A stretch of 64,000 nt of DNA, from assembly GCF_031628175.1 (NCBI RefSeq), contig NZ_JAVLVT010000001.1, forward strand, positions 930,001 to 994,000. Direction: 5' to 3'. Shown here one piece after another: positions 51,078 through 58,971 of this stretch. Below the pieces are notes generated by a model. It was not told where the DNA came from and did no database searches. It was given only the letters and a program-made list of their open reading frames with translations. The position numbers and the translations under genes were made by a program. Source of the DNA: Lipingzhangella_A rawalii. Lineage in GTDB: Bacteria > Actinomycetota > Actinomycetes > Streptosporangiales > Streptosporangiaceae. The number at the start of each line of letters is the position of its first letter. Within the stretch, counting starts at the first letter, position 1.

Positions 51078-52115
51078 GTGCGCATCGCCATGCCCCTCCA
51101 GTACGCAGGGGACCTGAAACAGGCCACGAGTCTCGTGGCCGAACTGGAGAAGGTCGGCCTCGACCGGGCCTGGGTCGCCGAGGCCTACGGCTTCGACAGC
51201 CCGACCACTATGGGGTACCTCGCCGCCCGAACCGAACGGGTCGAGATCGGCGCGGCCATCCTGCCGCTGTACACCCGAACGCCAACCCTGATCGCCCAAA
51301 CCGCCGCCGGTTTGGACTACGTGTCGGACGGCCGGGCCGTGCTGGGCCTGGGCGCGAGCGGCCCCCAGGTCATCGAGGGCTGGCACGGTGTTCCCTACAC
51401 CCGCCCCCTGGGACGGACCCGAGAAATCGTGGACATCTGCCGCAAGGTCTGGGCCCGGGAGGACCGGCTCACCCACGAGGGGCGTAACTACACCCTCCCT
51501 CTCCCCCCGGACCAGGGCACCGGCCTGGGGAAGCCACTCAAGATCATCAACCACCCCGTCCGTAGCCAGATCCCGATCTACCTGGCCTCCCTGGGACCGA
51601 AGAACGTGCAGCTCACGGCGGAAATCGCCGAAGGATGGCTACCGTTCCTCTTTGTCCCGGAGAAGGCCAACGACATCTGGGGGGAGGCGCTCGCTGAGGG
51701 CAGGGCCAAACGGTCCACGGAGCTGGGTCCCCTCGAGATCTCCGCCGGAGGCATGCTTGCCATCGGTGAAGGCGAAGAAACCAAGAAACTGTTGGACCTC
51801 GCCCGGCCACTCATCGCGCTGTACGTGGGCGGTATGGGAGCCAAGGAAACCAACTTCTACGCCCAGCTGGCCACCCGGTACGGATACGGCGCGGAGGCTG
51901 ATCACATCCAGGAGCTGTACCTGGCGGGCAAGAAGGACGAGGCAGCCGCGGCCGTGCCGCAGGAGCTGCTGGAACTGACCAACCTGGTGGGGCCTGCCTC
52001 CTACGTACGGGAACGGATCGCCGCCTATCGGGAGGCCGGGGTGACCGAACTGAACCTCACTCCTGTGGCCGACGACCCTGTCCAGCTCATCGAACAGGTA
52101 CGCAGCTGGGTGTAG
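51078..52115 (+). CDS. LLM-class F420-dependent oxidoreductase
   Basis: 345 residues from the GTG at 51078, which has GGGAG 5 bases upstream. Luciferase-like TIM barrel: IAMPLQYAGDLKQATSLVAE, DRAWVAEAYGFDSPTTMGYL, RVEIGAAILPLYTRTPTLIA, and GRAVLGLGASGPQVIEGWHG, the block typical of F420-binding members. Substrate unknown. An F420:NADPH reductase lies 0.8 kb away on the other strand, consistent with F420 use. Confidence 0.9.
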   Translation: MRIAMPLQYAGDLKQATSLVAELEKVGLDRAWVAEAYGFDSPTTMGYLAARTERVEIGAAILPLYTRTPTLIAQTAAGLDYVSDGRAVLGLGASGPQVIEGWHGVPYTRPLGRTREIVDICRKVWAREDRLTHEGRNYTLPLPPDQGTGLGKPLKIINHPVRSQIPIYLASLGPKNVQLTAEIAEGWLPFLFVPEKANDIWGEALAEGRAKRSTELGPLEISAGGMLAIGEGEETKKLLDLARPLIALYVGGMGAKETNFYAQLATRYGYGAEADHIQELYLAGKKDEAAAAVPQELLELTNLVGPASYVRERIAAYREAGVTELNLTPVADDPVQLIEQVRSWV

Positions 52116-52122
52116 CCGCACC

Positions 52123-52147
52123 GGCCCGGCTCCGGGGCGGCCGGGCC
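52123..52147. terminator. Bidirectional terminator between LLM and BtuF-like genes
   Basis: Arms GGCCCGGC and GCCGGGCC with a 9-base loop, placed between the two convergent stops. Confidence 0.6.
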
Positions 52148-52151
52148 AGGC

Positions 52152-52940
52152 TCACCCGGGTGCGGGGATCCGCTGGGCCAGCTGCCGGGTAAGCACGTCC
52201 CGGGCTGTGCCCAGAGACGGCCCATACCAGGTCAGATGCCGCCCCGAGACCAGGGCTGCCGGTAGCGCCGGGAAACACTCCGGGCCGTCGTTCCCAGCAA
52301 AGGCGTAGGGTTCGTCCGGGAGCACCACCACATCGGCGCCGCCCGCGTTGAGCTCGGCCAGCGACACCTTGGGATAACGGGCCTCCGCCGTGGCGTAGAG
52401 GTTGGCGATACCGAGCCGGGCCAGTACATCGCCGGCGAAAGTATCGCTACCGAGCACCATCCAGGGACGGCGCCAGATCGGAACCACAGCGTGTTCCCGT
52501 GGTGCGGGAACACCGGCCAGCACGTCCTGCCACACCCGGAAAGCATGATCCAACCATGTCGGTCGGGGGTACCCACAGACGGTGACCATCCGGTGCAGGC
52601 TATGCAGGGCCTGCGGCAGGGTACGGATGTCGGTCACCCACACGGGGACCCCGGCGGCTCGCAGGGCGGCCAGGTCCTCGGGTCGATTCTCCTCGGCGTT
52701 GGCTAGAACCAGGTCCGGTTCCAGGTCCAGGATCCGGTCCAGGTCCGGGTTCTTGGTGCCACGAACCCGCACGACGTCCAAGCTCCGGGGGTGGGTGCAC
52801 CATGCCGTGGCCCCCACCAAGCTCCACGGTGCGGTCGCGGCCAGGGACTCCGTGAGGGATGGCACCAGGGAAACCACGCGCCGCACCGGTCCGGACACGG
52901 CGACGTGGTTCCCGGTGTCGTCGATCTGCTCACCACTCAA
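52152..52940 (-). CDS. BtuF/TroA-like helical-backbone metal receptor without signal peptide
   Basis: 262 residues. Fold type III periplasmic-binding pattern of cobalamin/siderophore receptors: RRVVSLVPSLTESLAAT at the start, RGTKNPDLDRILDLEPDLVL, and a late CLASS III-like segment (GADVVVLPDEPYAF). No export signal or lipobox Cys, so it should be cytosolic, unlike a transport receptor. The TTG start at 52940 overlaps the F420 reductase stop; a GTG at 52898 is possible. No permease lies beside it. Such cytosolic relatives are known hypothetical proteins in actinomycetes. Confidence 0.8.
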   Translation of the reverse strand: MSGEQIDDTGNHVAVSGPVRRVVSLVPSLTESLAATAPWSLVGATAWCTHPRSLDVVRVRGTKNPDLDRILDLEPDLVLANAEENRPEDLAALRAAGVPVWVTDIRTLPQALHSLHRMVTVCGYPRPTWLDHAFRVWQDVLAGVPAPREHAVVPIWRRPWMVLGSDTFAGDVLARLGIANLYATAEARYPKVSLAELNAGGADVVVLPDEPYAFAGNDGPECFPALPAALVSGRHLTWYGPSLGTARDVLTRQLAQRIPAPG

Positions 52941-53617
52941 ACGTCGGTAACCCGGATTCCCGCATGCGCCTTGTATCGACGGTTGATGGCGATCAGATTC
53001 GCCGTGAACGCCTCCACCTGGTGGGCGTTACGGAGCCGGCCCCCGAAAATGCCCCGCATCCCGGGGATCTGGTTGGCCAGGGCACGCACGACGTCGGTGG
53101 CCTCCCGGTCGTCGCCCAAGACCAGCACGTCCATATCCAGGTCATCTACCTCCGGGTCCAGTAGGGCCGTGGCAGAAACGTGGTGGAAAGCTGCGACGAC
53201 CCTACTGTCCGGAAGGAGCGCCTCGGCCTGCTGTGCGGCGCTGCCCTCGTCGACACTCAGCGCGAACGGTCCGCGCTTGTCGAACCCCAATGGATTCACG
53301 CAGTCCACGACGATCTTCGCAGAGAGTTCCTTAGCGACGGAGGCCAACAGTTCCCGGTGCCCCTCCCACGGCACCGCGACGATAACCACCTCCCCCGCAT
53401 CTGCTGCGGCGGCATTGTCCAGCCCCCGGATGCCGGAGCCGAGTTCGGCCGCCGCCTGCTGCGCCCGTTCGGCGCTGCGGGAACCAATAACGACCTCATG
53501 GCCAGCCAGGGCGAGGCGGTGGGCGAGCCCACGTCCCTGGTCGCCGGTTCCACCCAGAACCGCGATGGAAAGCCCGGAGATGTCCGGGACGTCGTGTGGA
53601 TTGCGCTGTTCGGTCAT
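52937..53617 (-). CDS. npdG: F420:NADPH oxidoreductase (NPDG/Fno family)
   Basis: Moves hydride between NADPH and coenzyme F420. 226 residues from the ATG at 53617 (ATG at 53629 also possible). N-terminal NADP loop IAVLGGTGDQGRGLAHRLAL, then GSRSAERAQQ, VVIVAVPWEGHRE, DCVNPLGFDKRGPF, and VVAAFHHVSATALLDPE, the family substrate-loop block. Overlaps the BtuF-like gene by 4 bp. Supplies reduced F420 for enzymes such as the LLM protein nearby. Confidence 0.9.
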   Translation of the reverse strand: MTEQRNPHDVPDISGLSIAVLGGTGDQGRGLAHRLALAGHEVVIGSRSAERAQQAAAELGSGIRGLDNAAAADAGEVVIVAVPWEGHRELLASVAKELSAKIVVDCVNPLGFDKRGPFALSVDEGSAAQQAEALLPDSRVVAAFHHVSATALLDPEVDDLDMDVLVLGDDREATDVVRALANQIPGMRGIFGGRLRNAHQVEAFTANLIAINRRYKAHAGIRVTDV

Positions 53618-53795
53618 GGAATCGATCATCCCAGGCCCCCGGGCGGCCTCGAAGCAGCACCCCACGGAATGTGGAGCACGTCCGGCCACTGCCGAGACCA
53701 GATGCAGGGGCGGGTCGCGGGCGCCCATAACCCGCGATCACTGCCGCCCACCCCCCGGGGGGCCGGTTCGCGACCCGCACGCCCATGTTACCGAG

Positions 53796-54479
53796 CTACC
53801 TAGCGCGAGGCTCCCCCGCACTGTCATCGGCATTCCGCGCGCCGTGATCCACGTGCTTCGAGGGAGCCAACCGCGCGGCTGCCTCGTTCTCCTGAGCCAG
53901 TCGCCGCAAGGCGACGAGGACCGGAGTGAGCAGCAGGGATCCGACGAGTGCCCGCTCCGCCTGGTCAATGGGATCCTCCTGATGCATCATCTGGTCCAGA
54001 TCGATGCGGGCGGTCTGGTCCGCCAGCTCGGCATAGCGGCGAAGAATCTCGGTATCTGGGGGGAAACCGAGGCGTCGTAGCGCGGCCAGGGCCTGGGCGA
54101 GCTGCGTGCGGTGCGGGGATCGCTGGCTCACCTGCCAATCCATAGCAGCGATAAGCTCGCTCGCGTGGCTCGTGGCAGTGGAATCCGGAGGCTCCGCCTC
54201 GGGCATGGGGCTGGGCAACGCATGGTGCACCTCCCCCAACTTGGCGAAGGTGTCGGTGTGTGCGTCCACCGCTGCCAGCACCTCCCGGGTCGCCGCGACA
54301 GAGAGCCCAGCCACGTTGACCAGGGCCCGAATCAGGCGCAGGCGACGCAGATGGTCCTCACCGTAGACGGCCTGTGTCCGCCCCGTGGACTGACCGGGTG
54401 GTAACAGTCCCTGGCGTAGGTAGTACTTGATCGTCGGAATCGGCACCTCGCTGCGCCGGCTCAGCTCCGAAATCCGCAT
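53796..54479 (-). CDS. MerR family transcriptional regulator
   Basis: 227 residues. N-terminal MerR HTH (MRISELSRRSEVPIPTIKYY; LRQGLLPPGQ; QAVYGEDHLRRLRLIRAL, residues 1-70), then a long helical effector domain with no Cys cluster, so probably not a metal sensor. A 26-bp-arm inverted repeat lies in its promoter region, shared with the divergent DUF3291 gene. Confidence 0.9.
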   Translation of the reverse strand: MRISELSRRSEVPIPTIKYYLRQGLLPPGQSTGRTQAVYGEDHLRRLRLIRALVNVAGLSVAATREVLAAVDAHTDTFAKLGEVHHALPSPMPEAEPPDSTATSHASELIAAMDWQVSQRSPHRTQLAQALAALRRLGFPPDTEILRRYAELADQTARIDLDQMMHQEDPIDQAERALVGSLLLTPVLVALRRLAQENEAAARLAPSKHVDHGARNADDSAGEPRAR

Positions 54480-54583
54480 CCGTGCGCTCCCGCTCCGTTC
54501 CGCGTCACTGGTACGACGACCCTGCTATTCCTACGTGCACCGCCTGCCGCGCAGTGACCAACCAGGACAGCACATCCCTGCGT

Positions 54584-54640
54584 GGCCGTGGACCCCACCT
54601 ATTGGATAGTATAGCTATCCAATAGGTGGGGTCCACGGCC
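54584..54640. repeat. Very large inverted repeat in MerR/DUF3291 divergent promoter
   Basis: Perfect 26-bp arms around a 5-base TATAG centre. The inner part (ATTGGATAG-TATAG-CTATCCAAT) is AT-rich and looks like an operator with a -10-like centre; the outer part is GC-rich. It starts 105 bp before the MerR gene and ends 36 bp before the DUF3291 gene. Confidence 0.9.
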
Positions 54641-54676
54641 GCATCCGCTGTCCGTACGCCTTCAGGAGGTTCCCAG

Positions 54677-55090
54677 ATGCCCACGCTCGGATGGATCACC
54701 CCCAATCCAACGCAGGGACACGAACGTGCCCTCATCCTGGCCTCACGATTCGAGGTGGCCCACTGGTGGCAGGTCCCCGGCTTCCTCCGATTCTCGATAC
54801 GTGCCTGGCGCCAGGTTTCCGCCGCGCCGGGGGCGCTCGGCGCATCCCTACAGGCACAGCCACTGCGCCGGGTTTTCTGGACCCTGTCCGCCTGGACGGA
54901 TGAGGAAACACTACGCGCCTACGCCCGCAGTGACCCGCACCGCGAGATCATGCGCGCGGTGCGGTCCAGTACCCGAACCGCCACGCTCGTACGCTGGACG
55001 CTGCCGGTGGACCAACTGCCGCCTTCCTGGGGGGAAGCCCGGGACCGGCTCGCCGCGGCAGCGCACCGGAACGGTGTCAACGGCGACTGA
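54677..55090 (+). CDS. DUF3291-type small monooxygenase-like protein
   Basis: 137 residues; the ATG at 54677 has AGGAGGT 6 bases upstream, the best SD in the region. Contains VAHWWQVPGFLRFSIRAWRQ and FWTLSAWTDEETLRAYARSD, typical of DUF3291/ABM-like dimeric alpha-beta proteins related to antibiotic monooxygenases. No metal ligands evident. Divergent from a MerR regulator and probably its target. Confidence 0.82.
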   Translation: MPTLGWITPNPTQGHERALILASRFEVAHWWQVPGFLRFSIRAWRQVSAAPGALGASLQAQPLRRVFWTLSAWTDEETLRAYARSDPHREIMRAVRSSTRTATLVRWTLPVDQLPPSWGEARDRLAAAAHRNGVNGD

Positions 55091-55254
55091 ACAACGCCGA
55101 TGCGCACGCGGCGTCCACCAATGGAGCGCCCGTAGCCAGAAACCACATGGCAACTGAGGCCCATACGTGCGTTCGTTGCCCCGACGTTGCCGGACCCCAC
55201 AGCAGCTCCAGCAGCGCACCCCCACGTCCACGACGTGGCCCTGACACTGTGTTC

Positions 55255-55515
55255 TCAGGACCAGGGCGGGTACTGCTCCCGTTCCCTGTCCCCCCACGGA
55301 TCGTCGGCCTCCGCCTCATCCTCGGCTGCCCAGATCTCGTTCCGGGCTGTGGCCGTCTCCAGCGCGGCCGCAGCCTCGGCCTCGGTGGCGAAGGGACCCA
55401 GCCGGCGCCGGTCGGGACACCCCGCGTCGTACTCCGGTCGGTCATGTTTGAGGCACCACCACCAACGCGGTGGTGTATCCGGGTCGTCGTCACCCGGTCT
55501 CGTCCGGGGCCCCAT
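55255..55515 (-). CDS. Small conserved actinobacterial protein with WWWCLKH motif
   Basis: 86 residues from the ATG at 55515 (GGGAGGCGACA upstream). Core PRWWWCLKHDRPEYDAGCP then DRRRLGPFATEAEAAAALET; the WCLKH...GC pattern with the FATEAEAAxAL helix is shared by widespread short actinobacterial hypothetical proteins, often beside map. One Cys pair could bind a metal. Divergent from map across about 92 bp. Confidence 0.75.
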   Translation of the reverse strand: MGPRTRPGDDDPDTPPRWWWCLKHDRPEYDAGCPDRRRLGPFATEAEAAAALETATARNEIWAAEDEAEADDPWGDREREQYPPWS

Positions 55516-55607
55516 TGTCGCCTCCCGCCCTGTCGGCCTTCGGTGCCCGTCGTTCCCATTCTCGCTCCTGGCCGGTGGGCACGCCAGGACGACTAGACTG
55601 CGGAGAC

Positions 55608-56459
55608 ATGACGACCCCGCTGGTTCCAGGCCGTATCTCGCCGCAACGTTCTGTCCCGTCCCGCATTCCGCGTCCCGAGTACGTGGGACGCAAGCAGCCT
55701 CGGGAGGGCCTACTGGGCGATGTGCAGGATGCCGAAACCATCGAGGCGATGCGGGTCGCCGGGCGCATCGCCGCCCAGGCGCTCCAGGAGGTCGGTAAAC
55801 ATGTGGTTCCCGGAACCACAACCGACGAGCTGGACCGGGTCGGGCACGAGTTCCTGTGTGACCATGACGCCTATCCCAGCACCCTCGGCTACCGGGGTTT
55901 CCCCAAGTCGCTGTGTACCTCACTGAACGAGGTCATCTGCCATGGAATCCCGGATGACACCGTGATCCGGGAAGGCGACATCGTCAACGTGGACATCACC
56001 GCCTACATCGGGGGTGTCCACGGCGACACGAACGTAACCTTCTTGGCTGGCGACGTTGACGAGCAATCGCGACGCCTCGTGGAGCGCACCCAGGAGGCCA
56101 TGAACCGTGGCATCAAGGCCTGCAAACCGGGGCGGCAGATCAACGTGATCGGACGGGTCATCGAGTCCTACGCGAAGCGGTTCGGCTACGGCGTGGTCCG
56201 CGACTTCACCGGGCACGGAGTCGGACCGGAATTCCACTCGGGCCTGATCATTCCCCACTATGACGATGAGGACGCCGACACGGTCATGGTCCCCGGGATG
56301 ACCTTCACCATCGAACCCATGATCACCCTCGGGGGAATCGACTACGACATGTGGGAGGACGGCTGGACCGTGGTCACCAAAGACCGCGGGCGCACTGCGC
56401 AGTTCGAGCACACCATTGCGATCACCGAGGATGGGGCGGAGATCCTCACCCTGCCCTGA
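55608..56459 (+). CDS. map: Methionine aminopeptidase, type I
   Basis: Removes initiator Met co-translationally. 283 residues from the ATG at 55608 (CGGAGA upstream); the open frame further upstream overlaps the divergent small gene. Metal ligands are in place: Asp in NVDITAYIGGVHGDTNVTF, His in DFTGHGVGPEFHSG, Glu in FTIEPMITLGG, and Glu in RTAQFEHTIAIT. The N-terminal SH3-binding-like extension (PQRSVPSRIPRPEYVGRK) is typical of actinobacterial MapB-like enzymes. Confidence 0.95.
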   Translation: MTTPLVPGRISPQRSVPSRIPRPEYVGRKQPREGLLGDVQDAETIEAMRVAGRIAAQALQEVGKHVVPGTTTDELDRVGHEFLCDHDAYPSTLGYRGFPKSLCTSLNEVICHGIPDDTVIREGDIVNVDITAYIGGVHGDTNVTFLAGDVDEQSRRLVERTQEAMNRGIKACKPGRQINVIGRVIESYAKRFGYGVVRDFTGHGVGPEFHSGLIIPHYDDEDADTVMVPGMTFTIEPMITLGGIDYDMWEDGWTVVTKDRGRTAQFEHTIAITEDGAEILTLP

Positions 56460-56489
56460 CCACCCGGGCGGCCAGCGAGCGGAACCAGA

Positions 56490-56714
56490 CTATTCCCCGT
56501 CGAGGTGCTGCACTGTGGCGGCCCAGCGGAGCCAGCGGTCCAGCTCCTCGGAATCCCTGCACTCCAGGACCCGCTGCCGCAGCTCCGCAGGCACCTCGAA
56601 GCCACGCGCCTCCAACACAGCCAGCACGTCCTCCTGCCGGCCCTCTTGGCGGCCCTCCTGCCGGCCCTCCTGCCGGCCTTCGGCGACATACCTGCGGGCG
56701 AAGTCACTCTTCCA
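56490..56714 (-). pseudogene. Duplicated 3' fragment of the Rpn-like gene
   Basis: Encodes WKSDFARRYVAEG, four GRQE repeats, and then EDVLAVLEARGFEVPAELRQ through RWLRWAATVQHLDGE, a second copy of the C-terminal 70 residues of the gene just upstream. 56515-56714 matches 56768-56991 almost base for base, apart from two missing 12-bp units. It has no start codon or ribosome site of its own and is in another frame than the parent stop, so it is a remnant of tandem duplication. Confidence 0.8.
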
Positions 56715-56748
56715 GGGATAGCCCGCGAGCGAGCGCGGACTGCCGCCC

Positions 56749-57669
56749 TCAGTCAAGATGCTCGACCGTGGCGGCCCAGCGCACCCAGCGGTCCAGCTCC
56801 TCGGAATCCCTGCACTCCAGGACCCGCTGCCGCAGCTCCGCAGGCACCTCGAAGCCACGCGCCTCCAACACAGCCAGCACGTCCTCCTGCCGGCCCTCTT
56901 GGCGGCCCTCTTGGCGGCCCTCCTGCCGGCCCTCCTGCCGGCCCTCCTGCCGGCCTTCGGCGACATACCTGCGGGCGAAGTCACTCTTCCACTCGTAGGT
57001 GCTGGTGGCCAAGATCTCCTCCAGGTACTGTCTCGCCGCGGCGGGTAGTGCCGCGAACACATAGTCAGCATACAAAGGGCGACCTTCCGCATCCAGACCG
57101 TCCAGAGCCGCGGGAAGCGCTTCCAGAGCTGCCAGGTCGGCCGTGTGTCGGACGGCTGCGGAGAGAACGGTCAATTCGGGTTCACGCCGGGCAACATCGG
57201 GGTCAGTGATCAGCGGTAGATCCGTCAGTGGAAGCACCACGGGACGAACCTCGCCGCATCCCAGGTCAATCGGTTCGGAGTAGCGGTCGGCCAGTGCTTG
57301 GTCCGGGGTGAGGGCCAACAACAGGACCGGGCAGCGTAGCCGATGTCGGACGTTCGTCACATAGGCGGGCCAGGAGTAGTACTTTCGGTCGTCTCGACCA
57401 CGTTGGGCTTCCACCACGATCGCCATCAGCGATTCCGGTGTGGCCCCGTCACGGTTTGGAGTGTCCTCCAGTACCACAACGGAGTCACTCAACAGTTCGG
57501 CCGGTGCGGTGGTCGTGGCTTCACCCGCCTCGCACCGAGCACGGACGTAGGCCGGCAACGGTTTTCCCGAGGCACAGCGGTAGAGCTTGGCGGCCAGCTC
57601 GGGGCTGAACCGGATGAGATCGAGTGGAAACTCGTGTTCCCAGGAAGGCATGTACAGAACGTAGTACAT
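56749..57669 (-). CDS. Rpn-like PD-(D/E)XK nuclease family protein
   Basis: 306 residues; ATG at 57669 (GGAACTG upstream) or 57651, where the family-like MPSWEHEFPLDLIRFSPELA begins. Core: DSVVVLEDT, AIVVEAQRGRDDRKYYSWPA (the ExQ catalytic-type strand), RLRCPVLLLALTPDQALADR, ALPAAARQYLEEI and YEWKSDFARRYVAEG. Six GRQE repeats follow, then VLAVLEARGFEVPAELRQRV. It matches large Streptomyces families of Rpn/transposase-type nucleases that vary in C-terminal repeats and are thought to act in recombination or phage/plasmid conflict. Divergent from the cobalamin riboswitch. Confidence 0.82.
   Translation of the reverse strand: MYYVLYMPSWEHEFPLDLIRFSPELAAKLYRCASGKPLPAYVRARCEAGEATTTAPAELLSDSVVVLEDTPNRDGATPESLMAIVVEAQRGRDDRKYYSWPAYVTNVRHRLRCPVLLLALTPDQALADRYSEPIDLGCGEVRPVVLPLTDLPLITDPDVARREPELTVLSAAVRHTADLAALEALPAALDGLDAEGRPLYADYVFAALPAAARQYLEEILATSTYEWKSDFARRYVAEGRQEGRQEGRQEGRQEGRQEGRQEDVLAVLEARGFEVPAELRQRVLECRDSEELDRWVRWAATVEHLD
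56904..56975. repeat. 12-bp tandem repeats encoding GRQE units
   Basis: Units CTGCCGGCCCTC or TTGGCGGCCCTC on the plus strand, six in the gene and four in the downstream fragment (56635-56690). Each 12 bp codes one Gly-Arg-Gln-Glu tetrad, so unit number can change by slippage without frameshift. Confidence 0.85.
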
Positions 57670-57754
57670 CAGTTCCGAACCGCGCAGGAGAACCACAACT
57701 CGGTCAGACTCCGTTCCCCGGCCGCACCCCCTGAGATCTGACACCCCCGGAATT

Positions 57755-57878
57755 GGTACAGTTGTTGCGATTTCCCCCGGGATACGTGCAGGGAAAGTCC
57801 GGTGTGAATCCGGCGCTGACCCGCAACGGTGTGTGTGCTGCGTCGCAGCGCACAAAGCCCGATCTCCTGCCGTATACC
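57755..57878 (+). promoter_or_regulatory. Cobalamin riboswitch (B12 element)
   Basis: The core reads GGGAAAGTCCGGTGTGAATC then CGGCGCTGACCCGCAACGGT, matching the B12-box aptamer; later AAAGCCCGATCTCCTGCC is the expected distal core. A closing stem pairs GGTA (57755) with TACC (57875). A hairpin with arms AGGCTTC (57881) and GAAGCCT (57914) follows and could be the expression platform. It ends 112 nt before btuF and should switch the importer off when cobalamin is plentiful. Confidence 0.92.
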
Positions 57879-57880
57879 CG

Positions 57881-57920
57881 AGGCTTCACTGTTGTCGTCG
57901 CGGTCTGCGACACGAAGCCT
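57881..57920 (+). terminator. Putative riboswitch expression-platform hairpin
   Basis: Arms AGGCTTC and GAAGCCT with an inner GTCG/CGAC stem, directly after the aptamer. No U-run, so it may work on translation or Rho-type termination rather than as a classic terminator. Confidence 0.5.
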
Positions 57921-57990
57921 GACGAGGCGGGACGGTTGTGCTCCCACCGCGTCAGGACCGCGTGTCCCGACCGCACCGAGGAGTAGCCAG

Positions 57991-58971
57991 ATGCCCCCCA
58001 CTCCCGCGATGCGCCTACTGTCTCCCGCTCTGGCGGCGTTGCTTCTCGCCAGCGCCTGCCAGTCACGCGCCACGGAGAACGACGCCGATCCGGCCATCGA
58101 GGTCACCAGTTGTGACCGCACCCAGATTCTCGACGAGCCGCCGGAACGCATCGTCTCCCTGAACACGCAGGTCACCGAGACCCTGATCGATCTTGGTGTG
58201 GACGACCGCATCGTCGGTATCGGCTGGGAACGCTATGACCATCCCGAGCAGTACACCGATGCCTACAGTGCGCTGAACGGGCTGGCCGACACCCACCCCA
58301 CGCTGGAGCAGATCCTGGAGGTGGAGCCGGACCTGGTCATCGGTGGGCAGTCCAGCTCCTTCGACCCGCAGGAAGGCCGCAGCCGCGAGGATCTGGAATC
58401 GCACGGGATCGCGACCTACCTGTTCGCCGAGGGATGTCCGGACGGTGACCTGGAACTGGAGGAGGTCATTGCCGACTTCGAACGGCTGGGAACCGTGCTG
58501 GGTATCGAGGACACGGCCGAGGAATTCGCGGCAGACATGTCCACAGATCTGGAGGCAGTCGAGGACCAGTTGGCCGCAGCCGACGTAGAACCGGTTCCCA
58601 CGTTCTTCTACCGCAGCGGGGAACGAACGGCCAGCACCAACAACAGCGACGGCATCCGACAGATGATCCCGGACCTGGCCGGCACCCGCAACGTCTTCGC
58701 CGAGCTGGACGACCGGGTCGCGGAGGTGAGTTGGGAGCAGGTCGGCGAGAACGACCCGGAAGCCATTGTGATCTTCGAGATGGGCAGTGACGACGGCACC
58801 ATCGACGACAAGATCAACTTCCTGAAGGAACAGCCGATCGCCCAACACACCGAGGCGGTGCAGGAGGAACGGTTCGCCTCGGTGTCGCTGCGGGAGCTGT
58901 ACCAGGGCCCACGCATGGTCGGGGCTGCGCAGCGCCTCGCCGAGGACCTACATCCCGAGGCCTTCGCGTGA
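57991..58971 (+). CDS. btuF: Cobalamin ABC importer substrate-binding lipoprotein
   Basis: 326 residues; the ATG at 57991 has GAGGAG 7 bases upstream. Lipoprotein signal: RLLSPALAALLLASAC with lipobox Cys. Helical-backbone receptor fold: ERIVSLNTQVTETLIDLGVD, LADTHPTLEQILEVEPDLVI, RQMIPDLAGTRNVFAELDDR, EVSWEQVGENDPEAIVIFE. The riboswitch upstream points to cobalamin or cobinamide rather than a siderophore. The stop overlaps btuC by 4 bp. Confidence 0.9.
   Translation: MPPTPAMRLLSPALAALLLASACQSRATENDADPAIEVTSCDRTQILDEPPERIVSLNTQVTETLIDLGVDDRIVGIGWERYDHPEQYTDAYSALNGLADTHPTLEQILEVEPDLVIGGQSSSFDPQEGRSREDLESHGIATYLFAEGCPDGDLELEEVIADFERLGTVLGIEDTAEEFAADMSTDLEAVEDQLAAADVEPVPTFFYRSGERTASTNNSDGIRQMIPDLAGTRNVFAELDDRVAEVSWEQVGENDPEAIVIFEMGSDDGTIDDKINFLKEQPIAQHTEAVQEERFASVSLRELYQGPRMVGAAQRLAEDLHPEAFA

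Noticed and set aside
53710..53778. 10-bp inverted repeat (GCGGGTCGCG/CGCGACCCGC) with 49-bp spacer downstream of the MerR gene
   Set aside because: Spacer too long and GC content so high that chance pairing is likely; not called as a terminator.
56515..56991. Possible mobile element because of repeated sequence
   Set aside because: No terminal inverted repeats, transposase domain or target duplication; it is a local gene-end duplication.
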